The position numbers were made by a program, and so were the translations under genes. This document shows positions 7,815 through 13,310 of a DNA stretch of 13,351 nt, in pieces. This stretch comes from Candidatus Gastranaerophilales bacterium (GTDB taxonomy: Bacteria > Cyanobacteriota > Vampirovibrionia > Gastranaerophilales > Gastranaerophilaceae), in contig CALURE010000032.1 of assembly GCA_944323095.1 (NCBI GenBank), forward strand, positions 1 to 13,351, read 5' to 3'. Under the pieces are notes generated by a model. It saw only the letters and a program-made list of their open reading frames with translations. It made no database searches and was not told where the DNA came from. Each line of letters starts with the position of its first letter. The stretch's first letter is position 1.

Positions 7815-8945
7815 CTATTCTGCCGGCTGTAATTCTTTTTCAACAGGCAGAATAATATGGAAAGCAGATCCCTTCATAACTTCTGAATTAACCCACAAAG
7901 CGCCGCCTGTTCTTTTGAGTACTGTATAAGCAGTTCCCAGTGTAATAGAGCGTAATATTGTTTTTTTATGCGCTTTATCAAGTTGTGTATAAGGTTCAAA
8001 TATCCCATCCATTTCGGATTCGGCTAAACCGATTCCTGTGTCAGATATTGTAATTTCAACATAAGACATACTGTTAGAATCTTTAAATATTCTTGCACCG
8101 CTTTTTTCAACAACATCCATATCAGGATGGCTGACCTTTATTGTAATAGTTCCTATATCGGTTAATTTTATTGATGTTTCAAGAATATTCTGAAGAACAA
8201 TTTTTACCGCATCTTCATCGTTGTAAACAGCTTTTTTAGAAAATTCTTCAAAATCATATTCGACTGTAATACTTTTTGCATTAAGATTTTCTTCGTTGTT
8301 TTTAACTATTGTCTGAATTGTATTTACAAGGTCAAATTTTTGTCCCTGAAAATGGAATAAAGACGACTCAGCATTTGAAAATTCAAGAAATTTTTCCATA
8401 AAATACAATAATTCGGAAGCATTTTTGTTAATAATTTTTACATATTTATTCTGTTTTTCGGTTATTTCTCCGCCTAACCCGTCCAGTAATGCCTGCGAAA
8501 AACCGATAATCGATTGTATCGGGGATTTGAATTCATTAGACAATTTTACAAACATTATATTTTTTTCTTTATTCAATCTTCCGTTTTTTTCCGCAATTGC
8601 AAGGACATTTGTCATTGCCGTAATATCTCTGATTGTAATAAAATATTGTTCACCGTATTTTCTGGCATTCATTTCAATAAAAAATTCTTTGCCCTCGATT
8701 GTGAAAGCACCTGTTACAACAGAATTTCTTTTTGAATAAGATTTATCTGCCAGCTGCATGCCGTTTGCAACTATTTCGTCAAAGTTTAAACCTTTTAAAT
8801 CATTAGCATTGCTTTCAAAAATAACGGCTGCTTTATAGTTTGCCCAGATAATCCTACCGTCCGAATCAATTACAAATACAGCGTCGGGCAGGTTTTTAAT
8901 AACCTCTCTGGGATTTATGTTACTAAATAAATTAGTAATGTTCAT
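7815..8945 (-). CDS. PAS-domain histidine-kinase-like protein, probably a pseudokinase
   Basis: Soluble protein of 376 residues with no membrane segment. An N-terminal PAS sensor domain (about 12-110, starting PDAVFVIDSDGRIIWAN) is followed by a HisKA-like helical region (about 128-195) and an ATPase-like domain (about 235-370). The H-box reads LSNEFKSPIQSI: Asn137 (codon 8535-8537) replaces the phosphorylated His of the usual SHELRTP. In the N-box, LQNILETSIKLT keeps N253, but T257 stands where the second, Mg-binding Asn is usual. DTGIG (302-306) and FEPYTQLD are kept. The glycine-rich G2 loop is lost, reading LRSITLG near 331-337. Autophosphorylation seems unlikely; it may be a sensor, scaffold or allosteric partner. 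AAGGA sits 13 bases upstream of the ATG, which is far. Likely in one operon with the ABC ATPase downstream. Confidence 0.85.
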   Translation of the reverse strand: MNITNLFSNINPREVIKNLPDAVFVIDSDGRIIWANYKAAVIFESNANDLKGLNFDEIVANGMQLADKSYSKRNSVVTGAFTIEGKEFFIEMNARKYGEQYFITIRDITAMTNVLAIAEKNGRLNKEKNIMFVKLSNEFKSPIQSIIGFSQALLDGLGGEITEKQNKYVKIINKNASELLYFMEKFLEFSNAESSLFHFQGQKFDLVNTIQTIVKNNEENLNAKSITVEYDFEEFSKKAVYNDEDAVKIVLQNILETSIKLTDIGTITIKVSHPDMDVVEKSGARIFKDSNSMSYVEITISDTGIGLAESEMDGIFEPYTQLDKAHKKTILRSITLGTAYTVLKRTGGALWVNSEVMKGSAFHIILPVEKELQPAE

Positions 8946-9033
8946 AGTTGCAATAGTTTCCTTAATGTTGTATAATTTATATAACGTTTATATATTATAA
9001 TCATCTACACTGTACTTTTAATATAACATAAAC

Positions 9034-9086
9034 AGTTTGTAATAAAAGATTATATATTAATTTTTGTAATTTTTTTTTTACAAACT
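9034..9086. promoter_or_regulatory. Repeated TTTGTAA motifs in the divergent promoter region
   Basis: AGTTTGTAA (9034-9042) and its exact reverse complement TTACAAACT (9078-9086) form a 9-bp inverted repeat. A further TTTGTAA (9063-9069) lies between them. The cluster is in the AT-rich gap between the kinase-like gene and the 119-aa gene and could be an operator. It also overlaps a possible promoter of the latter (TTTACA at 9077, TATTTT at 9099). Confidence 0.3.
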
Positions 9087-9144
9087 AGCAAAAAAATATA
9101 TTTTCATGTTTTAAAGCATAAAACAAAAATTTCAGATACAAGGT

Positions 9145-9158
9145 TACGGTTTTCCGTA
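9145..9158 (+). other. Small hairpin in the leader of the 119-aa gene
   Basis: TACGG and CCGTA pair around a TTTT loop, about 12 bases before the AGGAGG ribosome-binding site. The stem is only 5 bp, so it may be incidental. Confidence 0.25.
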
Positions 9159-9181
9159 GCTCCCCGAAAAAGGAGGATATT

Positions 9182-9541
9182 ATGACAGAAATATCTAAAA
9201 ATCCGCTAAACATACCTCAATCTACCCAGCAGGCACAGCCGGCGAAAACTGAACAGGTTAAAAGTGAAGCTCCTGCAGAAATGCCACAGCCTGTTCCGGC
9301 AGAAACCTCTGCTAAAAAGGAAATTAACGAAATTCCTGAAAATCCGGCAGATCGTTCAACTGTGAAAGTTGACAATTTGGAAAATGATATCAAGGTTTTT
9401 GCCGCAAATCCCGAATTGGCGGAAAAAGCTCTTGAGATTGCCGAACTGGCAGAAAAACGCTATGAAGATGCAGGGTTAGAAAATCCTGAATTAAAAGCAC
9501 TTGCTGTCGGTAAAGCTTTTGTTGAGGAATTTCAAAAATAA
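9182..9541 (+). CDS. Hypothetical Pro/Ala/Glu-rich protein, 119 aa
   Basis: No family recognised. Residues 1-58 are low-complexity, rich in Pro, Gln, Ala, Glu and Lys, and probably disordered. Residues about 62-119 look helical (LENDIKVFAANPELAEKALE, then repeated ELA/EKR stretches) and acidic. There is no signal peptide, Cys or membrane segment, so a cytoplasmic protein-interaction role is possible but unproven. The start is strongly supported by AGGAGG five bases before the ATG. It lies divergent from the kinase-like gene and convergent with aroQ, so it is probably its own transcript, ending at the hairpin at 9551-9578. Confidence 0.75.
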   Translation: MTEISKNPLNIPQSTQQAQPAKTEQVKSEAPAEMPQPVPAETSAKKEINEIPENPADRSTVKVDNLENDIKVFAANPELAEKALEIAELAEKRYEDAGLENPELKALAVGKAFVEEFQK

Positions 9542-9550
9542 TTATCATTA

Positions 9551-9578
9551 TTCGTCATTGCAAAACTGCAATGACGAA
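9551..9578. terminator. Strong hairpin between convergent genes
   Basis: TTCGTCATTGCA pairs perfectly (12 bp) with TGCAATGACGAA around an AAAC loop. It sits between the 119-aa gene and aroQ, so it could end transcription from both sides. No T-run follows directly (a short one begins at 9594). The core resembles the dispersed GTCATTGCGAGG repeat seen at about 386. Confidence 0.5.
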
Positions 9579-9596
9579 GCCAGAGCATAAAAATTT

Positions 9597-10043
9597 TTAT
9601 TTGTTGTCATTGGTGTTTAAATAATTGACAACTGCTTTCAGTCCTAATTTATAGCTGTCTGCCCCGAATCCTGATATCTGCCCTGTGCATACAGGTGCAA
9701 GATAAGAATGATGACGGAATTCTTCTCTTTTATAAATATTTGTCATATGCACTTCAACAGCCGGAATATTTACGGATGTTAAAGCATCTCTTATTGCTAT
9801 ACTTGTGTGTGTATAAGCGCCGGCATTTATGACGATTCCGTCAACATTATCTTTTGCAGAGTGAATTTTTTCCACAATTTCGCCTTCTAAGTTACTCTGA
9901 AATGTTTCTATGTCAACTCCAAGTTCAAAAGAAAATGCGTATAGTTCCTTTTCAAGATCCTTTAAAGTCATGGTTCCGTACTTTTCAGGTTCCCGTAAAC
10001 CAAGCATATTCATATTTACACCGTTTATAACAAGTATTTTCAT
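9597..10043 (-). CDS. aroQ: 3-dehydroquinate dehydratase, type II
   Basis: Third step of the shikimate pathway: removal of water from 3-dehydroquinate to give 3-dehydroshikimate, in the cytoplasm, by a dodecameric flavodoxin-like enzyme. From the chosen ATG it has 148 residues, typical of the family. Key parts are the REPEKYG lid with R17 and catalytic Y22, NAGAYTHTS (73-81), EVHMTNIY with catalytic H99, REEFRHHSYLAP, and GQISGFG. Small departures are GVNMN for the usual GPNLN and NAG for NPG. I chose the ATG at 10043, not a GTG 18 bases upstream: family proteins begin MKILVINGP, GGAG lies eight bases before this ATG, and the GTG lies upstream of the predicted transcription start. No other aro gene is adjacent. 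Confidence 0.95.
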   Translation of the reverse strand: MKILVINGVNMNMLGLREPEKYGTMTLKDLEKELYAFSFELGVDIETFQSNLEGEIVEKIHSAKDNVDGIVINAGAYTHTSIAIRDALTSVNIPAVEVHMTNIYKREEFRHHSYLAPVCTGQISGFGADSYKLGLKAVVNYLNTNDNK

Positions 10044-10062
10044 GCTTTTATCTCCAAACACT

Positions 10063-10091
10063 ATTATAATATAAAATCAAGGAATTGTAAA
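10063..10091 (-). promoter_or_regulatory. Promoter of aroQ
   Basis: On the minus strand TTTACA (10091-10086), a 17-base spacer and TATAAT (10068-10063). Predicted start is near 10056, giving a 13-base leader with GGAG. This is among the best sigma-70-type promoters in the window and fixes the aroQ start codon. Confidence 0.7.
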
Positions 10092-10123
10092 TTTTTATTA
10101 AATTTTTTATTACATGTGTAACC

Positions 10124-10149
10124 AAAAAAGCATGCTTGAATTATCATGC
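10124..10149 (-). terminator. Weak minus-strand hairpin with T6
   Basis: On the minus strand GCATG pairs with CATGC around a ten-base loop and is followed by TTTTTT. The stem is only 5 bp. It would end a minus-strand RNA started by a possible TTACAA/TATTAT promoter (10269-10241). Confidence 0.3.
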
Positions 10150-10190
10150 ATGTACAACTATCCCCAAATCTCCTCCCAAGATTATTGTTC

Positions 10191-10222
10191 AAAGTCGCAC
10201 ACAAAATGTGTGGCTTTTTTTT
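10191..10222 (+). terminator. Plus-strand intrinsic terminator
   Basis: CACACA (10198-10203) pairs with TGTGTG (10207-10212). An outer AAAG/CTTT pairing is possible, and eight T follow (10215-10222). Confidence 0.6.
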
Positions 10223-10230
10223 ATCCAATC

Positions 10231-10258
10231 TTGACTTATGATAATAAATCACTACAAT
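10231..10258 (+). promoter_or_regulatory. Promoter of the 84-aa gene
   Basis: TTGACT (10231-10236), 16-base spacer, TACAAT (10253-10258); each hexamer is one base off consensus. Predicted start is near 10265, so the leader is about 28 bases. Confidence 0.65.
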
Positions 10259-10268
10259 ATATATTGTA
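10253..10268. promoter_or_regulatory. Perfect 16-bp palindrome over the -10 box
   Basis: TACAATATATATTGTA is its own reverse complement. It covers the -10 box and predicted start site of the 84-aa gene, the usual place for a repressor operator. It could also be chance in AT-rich DNA. Confidence 0.45.
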
Positions 10269-10292
10269 AGACATTTTTACGGGGAATTCAGG

Positions 10293-10547
10293 ATGAGACT
10301 TGTAGAAAAACTTAAAGAATTTGAAAATCAATACATGTTTATCAAATGGGCAACAGGGAGTGAATACGGAAAGCTTATTTTTGCCGGCGATGATTTCATT
10401 GAATTTAACGTTATAAATGTTGACACAATGGAATATTCGGAAACCGTCTTAATTCTTGCCCCGTTAATTCTTGAAGTTGCTATCGGCGGTGCTGATATCC
10501 AGCGTATTGTTGCAGAGGTTTCGTCAAAGATATCTATAGATGAGTAG
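10293..10547 (+). CDS. Conserved-looking small protein, 84 aa, possibly Sm-like fold
   Basis: No firm family. A short N-terminal helix (about 1-15, RLVEKLKEFENQY) is followed by alternating hydrophobic strands: FIKWATG, GKLIFAGDDFIEFNVIN, YSETVLILAPLILEVAIGG, then a C-terminal helix. Helix, strands and a GxLxxxxDDFIxF stretch recall the Sm/LSm small-barrel layout, but this is only a visual likeness. No signal peptide or membrane helix is evident. The ATG has a poor ribosome site (ACGGGG 9 bases upstream, CAGG adjacent), but a good promoter precedes it at 10231. It is a single-gene unit, convergent with the 214-aa gene. Confidence 0.75.
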   Translation: MRLVEKLKEFENQYMFIKWATGSEYGKLIFAGDDFIEFNVINVDTMEYSETVLILAPLILEVAIGGADIQRIVAEVSSKISIDE

Positions 10548-10561
10548 TTTCTTCTTAAAAT

Positions 10562-10586
10562 GTTATTCTGAATTTATTTCAGCAAC
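10562..10586. repeat. Degenerate CCCGAA/TTCGGG-family dyad
   Basis: CTGAA (10568-10572) pairs with TTCAG (10578-10582), with outer GTT/AAC pairing possible. Position by position it follows the 51-76 repeat with paired base changes. It lies between convergent genes and could also act as a weak terminator. Confidence 0.45.
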
Positions 10587-10633
10587 TGATATGGATAGGC
10601 ATAAAGTTTCTATCTTATGTCGGGACTGTTAGG

Positions 10634-11278
10634 TTAAATATTAAAACTTTTTCTTGCGCCTTCTTCATGGTAAAATCCACCGCCACAGATTGTCTCCACG
10701 ACTTTTAGAGCAAATTCACGCGGGGCATCAACCTGATTAAGATAGAATTCGCGGTTTGGCAGGTGTCTTATTTTCATTATTGCATTTTGCGTTGATTCAG
10801 GCGGTATAAAAAGTGAAGCTACTTCATTATCCAGTAGTTTCCCCATTTCTTCGTCGTGATCTGCAACACCTTTCATCAACTCGTAATAATTGCCTTTTAC
10901 TGCCATAATTCTGCTTGAAAAAAGATGCTGGCCGTCTTCTCTGTATAAAGCCTGCGGCTGATAGTTACATCTTGTTGTAAAGCTCATTTTATGCCATAGG
11001 ATGTTTACGATTACAACAGATTTTTGCGGATCAGTATCAACATAAATATTCTGGGTTGTTACATTGCGGGAAGAAAAAGCTTCTTTTAAAGTATCTGCAA
11101 TGGCCTGAAGGTTATCAATCATTCTTGCAAAAATTTCGTTAGTATTGATATTTGCGTGCTGGTAATCCAAAAACTGTTTATACATATGGGTAGAAACAAG
11201 TCCTATTCTTTCTTGAATAAGAGCCGATTTTCTTGCAGATGTTTCAGAATTATCAAAACTTTCGAAATTATTTAACAA
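10634..11278 (-). CDS. Hypothetical protein, 214 aa, TTG start
   Basis: I do not recognise this protein. It looks soluble: helical N-terminal half (about 12-70, with SALIQERIGLVSTHMYKQF), then a mixed region with strands such as KSVVIVNILWHKMSF (about 85-103), and a C-terminal helix ending before a Gly-rich GGGFYHEEGARKSF tail. Two Cys (about residues 104 and 198) form no motif. The frame begins with TTG at 11278: AGGACAGG lies just upstream, an in-frame stop precedes it by two codons, and the next Met is residue 32 with a worse ribosome site. A TATAAT on the minus strand near 11334 could be its promoter. Divergent from the U32-like gene. Confidence 0.75.
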   Translation of the reverse strand: MLNNFESFDNSETSARKSALIQERIGLVSTHMYKQFLDYQHANINTNEIFARMIDNLQAIADTLKEAFSSRNVTTQNIYVDTDPQKSVVIVNILWHKMSFTTRCNYQPQALYREDGQHLFSSRIMAVKGNYYELMKGVADHDEEMGKLLDNEVASLFIPPESTQNAIMKIRHLPNREFYLNQVDAPREFALKVVETICGGGFYHEEGARKSFNI

Positions 11279-11301
11279 TTGTTACCTGTCCTTTTTATCC
11301 A

Positions 11302-11319
11302 CATGTAATAATAAACATG
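11302..11319. other. CATGT/ACATG inverted repeat
   Basis: A 5-bp inverted repeat with an eight-base gap in the divergent region, about 25 bases upstream of the TTG start. Short enough to be chance; a possible regulator site. Confidence 0.2.
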
Positions 11320-11403
11320 AAATTATGTAAATATTATATGTTTTTTCTTTACAAAGTTGAATACACTAAGAGATTTATTTATTTTCTTTTTAATTAAAAA
11401 TTA

Positions 11404-11412
11404 TGGTATAAT
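11404..11412 (+). promoter_or_regulatory. Extended -10 promoter of the U32-like gene
   Basis: TGGTATAAT matches the extended -10 form TGnTATAAT. Counting from the last T as -7, +1 falls on 11419, the A of the ATG. The -35 position is poor (TTCTTT), which extended -10 promoters tolerate. A second possible promoter is TTGAAT (11357), 17 bases, TATTTT (11380). Confidence 0.6.
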
Positions 11413-11418
11413 AATTCT

Positions 11419-13068
11419 ATGGGAAGTATAAAAATAGCAGCGCCTGTAAAAAAGCCCGCGGATATTGAAGTTTTTGCAAAACAAACATCCTGCAGGGACT
11501 ATTATGTCTATTACAAAAAGTTTTTAAATAACAATTTTGAATATATAAATGATTTTGTACAGTCGGCAAGGAACAACAAGTGTTCCATATATATTAATTT
11601 TAAGCACGATATAACGGAGGAAAATCTGCCGGAAATAAAAAGAATGCTTAAATTTTTAAAAACAGCTGATATTGACGGTATTTTTATAAACAGTTTTGCA
11701 ATACTTGAGGCTGTAAAAGTATATAATCTTCCTTATAAAGTTATCATAGATTCATATTTTGATATTCACAATCTTGCAGGGATAGACTTTGTAAATAATT
11801 TTCATAAAGTTGATGAAGTCATAATAACAGAAGAAATTTATATGAAAAATATCGCAAAAATTAAGAAATATACAAAATTACCGCTTGCGATAGACAGTGA
11901 CAACCTGCCTTATTGTGCCGAAGAGATAAAAAAGCTTAAGGCAATCGACAGTGTGATTATTAAAGGCAAGTTTAATAATTCGGAGGAAATTTTAGAGGCA
12001 ATTGAGCTTGTAGAAAAAATTTTGGATAAACCTAAACTTTTCAAAAACCAGAAACTTCCTTTTAAGCATGTAAGAAAAAGTATATACAGTACAAATCATT
12101 TTTTAGGTGTCGTTGTCAGCGCAGAAGGTCAGGATTTTGCCTTCAGCAGGAATATTAAAAATTTTAAATGGCAGATTATAAAGCCGTCAAAAAATCAAAA
12201 TTTAGATTATTCAAAAAAGGATAAATACAGAATAAATTTAAGGCTTTCCGAGCTTGCACAGATCAAAGAACTTGAAAATTACATAAAAAAAGCCGGTGTA
12301 AATCCTGTTTATTCAATTGAATACGGAGAAATTCTGTCGACATGCGATTTGTCAACAAGCAGCTTTAATGACATCATAATGAAAGTAAAAGATTTTTGTT
12401 TGCGATACGGGATAAAGTTCCAGCTTTCAACACCGCGAATTCTGATTGAAAGGGATTTTGACAGGGTTTATGAATATGAAAAGCAGATATTGCTTTCAAC
12501 TCCGTCTCCTGACAGTTTAATAATCAATAATATAGGTTATTTTTGGACTGCGGTGAATGATTTGGATATAAACCATATTCCCATTGAGATAGGTCAGGGC
12601 ATAAATTTGTTAAACAGTCTTTCAATCAAGTGTTTAAACAATCTTGCACCTATAAGTACTGTAGATTTTACATCATTTTCAGATATTGAAAGTACGATTA
12701 AAACTATTAAAAAGATAAAAAATGAAATTCCGAATAAAAAATATACAATTGCAGGCAATATAAGAGTTCCGAGTCTGGGCCTTTGCCCTCTGAATAATGA
12801 CAGTGCTGTAGTATCGCGTTTGTCCTGCAAAGCCCCGTGTCATCGCGGCGGATTTGCGCTTCATGATCCGTCTCTTGACAGAATTTTTCCGTTTACATGT
12901 GACGGGTTCTGCCGTATGCATATGTTTGAGGATAAAATTCTTGAGCGTTTTGACTGCGTTGAGGAACTTTATAAAGCCGGGGTGAATGAATTTGTATTTG
13001 ATTTCAGTGCATTGAATGCGCGATTTGTACCTGTATTGCTCGATAAATTTTTTGAATCAGGTTGTTGA
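11419..13068 (+). CDS. U32 peptidase-family-like protein with Cys cluster, 549 aa
   Basis: Relative of the U32 family, now known to include Fe-S hydroxylase-type proteins (UbiU/UbiV, RlhA, TrhP) rather than only proteases; the substrate here is unknown. The N-terminus (IKIAAPVKKPADIEVFA, 4-20) matches the first strand and loop of the U32 barrel, usually ELLAPAG. Residues to about 205 look like the barrel half; about 270-440 form a second alpha/beta section. The C-terminal signature has LGLCPLN (C456), C470xxxC474, a DR pair (487-488), C494xxxC498 and C513. Some of these probably hold a 4Fe-4S cluster. The start must be this ATG: no upstream in-frame start exists, and the first barrel strand follows at once. 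No ribosome-binding site is present; see the -10 box at 11404-11412. Divergent from the 214-aa gene. Confidence 0.7.
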   Translation: MGSIKIAAPVKKPADIEVFAKQTSCRDYYVYYKKFLNNNFEYINDFVQSARNNKCSIYINFKHDITEENLPEIKRMLKFLKTADIDGIFINSFAILEAVKVYNLPYKVIIDSYFDIHNLAGIDFVNNFHKVDEVIITEEIYMKNIAKIKKYTKLPLAIDSDNLPYCAEEIKKLKAIDSVIIKGKFNNSEEILEAIELVEKILDKPKLFKNQKLPFKHVRKSIYSTNHFLGVVVSAEGQDFAFSRNIKNFKWQIIKPSKNQNLDYSKKDKYRINLRLSELAQIKELENYIKKAGVNPVYSIEYGEILSTCDLSTSSFNDIIMKVKDFCLRYGIKFQLSTPRILIERDFDRVYEYEKQILLSTPSPDSLIINNIGYFWTAVNDLDINHIPIEIGQGINLLNSLSIKCLNNLAPISTVDFTSFSDIESTIKTIKKIKNEIPNKKYTIAGNIRVPSLGLCPLNNDSAVVSRLSCKAPCHRGGFALHDPSLDRIFPFTCDGFCRMHMFEDKILERFDCVEELYKAGVNEFVFDFSALNARFVPVLLDKFFESGC

Positions 13069-13090
13069 CACGCGAGGTTGAAAAATATTT

Positions 13091-13123
13091 AAGGTGGGAA
13101 CGCTAACGCTTATCCCACCCTAC
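13091..13123. repeat. GGTGGGA/TCCCACC hairpin beyond the U32-like gene
   Basis: Inverted counterpart of 808-840 (29 of 33 positions by my count), starting 22 bases beyond the stop codon. Relative to its upstream gene it has the same orientation as the copy beyond the AsmA-like gene. Confidence 0.7.
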
Positions 13124-13137
13124 GAACTACTATGGCA

Positions 13138-13234
13138 GACGGAGGTCAGGAAGCTCGGAAGGCAAGCCAATTCAGAAGGCAGGAAGATAGGAAGCCTGGA
13201 AGGTAAGCTATTTACATTAAATAACTTATCCTCT
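13138..13234 (-). repeat. 97-bp module, right inverted copy
   Basis: Reverse complement of 454-550 with about 10 mismatches and no gaps. Confidence 0.8.
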
Positions 13235-13277
13235 AATCCTCCTACCCTCCTATCTTCTAATCAACCCCTCTCTCTAG

Positions 13278-13300
13278 CTCTCTCCCCAACGGGGCGAGAG
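13278..13300. repeat. CTCTCTCCCC hairpin, right copy
   Basis: A 10-bp stem with one mismatch and an AAC loop; counterpart of 647-669. Confidence 0.6.
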
Positions 13301-13310
13301 GACTAAAAAG

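Larger units (their letters stand above)
10120..10222 (+). ncRNA. Candidate small RNA, about 100 nt
   Basis: A hairpin/T8 terminator (10191-10222) on the plus strand has no plus-strand gene before it in this gap, which implies a short non-coding transcript. A modest promoter fits (TTGTAA at 10085, 17-base spacer, TATTAC at 10108), with a start near 10120. The RNA would have a 5' hairpin (10130-10134 with 10145-10149), a mostly unpaired middle containing CTCCTCCC (10170-10177), complementary to Shine-Dalgarno sequences, then the terminator. This resembles the layout of the cyanobacterial sRNA Yfr1 (hairpin, CUCCU-containing single strand, terminator), though the sequence is not the same. The other strand also has a possible promoter and hairpin, so orientation is unsettled. 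Confidence 0.35.

Noticed and set aside
10044..10061. GTG start extending AroQ by six residues
   Set aside because: It lies just after the -10 box, before the predicted transcription start, and family proteins begin at the chosen ATG.
10108..10118. TATTACATGTG shared with the minus strand at 11309-11299
   Set aside because: An 11-base match in AT-rich DNA of this length is readily expected by chance.
10064..10252. 62-aa minus-strand frame upstream of aroQ
   Set aside because: It overlaps the aroQ promoter, two hairpins and the candidate small RNA, and its composition is unlike the neighbouring genes.
10044..10292. Riboswitch controlling aroQ
   Set aside because: The hairpins lie upstream of the aroQ promoter, which has a leader of only about 13 bases.
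12594..12921. Two minus-strand frames inside the U32-like gene
   Set aside because: They overlap each other and the Cys-rich conserved end of the real gene.
13094..13306. 70-aa plus-strand frame in the right repeat region
   Set aside because: It lies wholly in repeat modules also found inverted at the left end, has no ribosome-binding site, and its low-complexity product follows the repeats.
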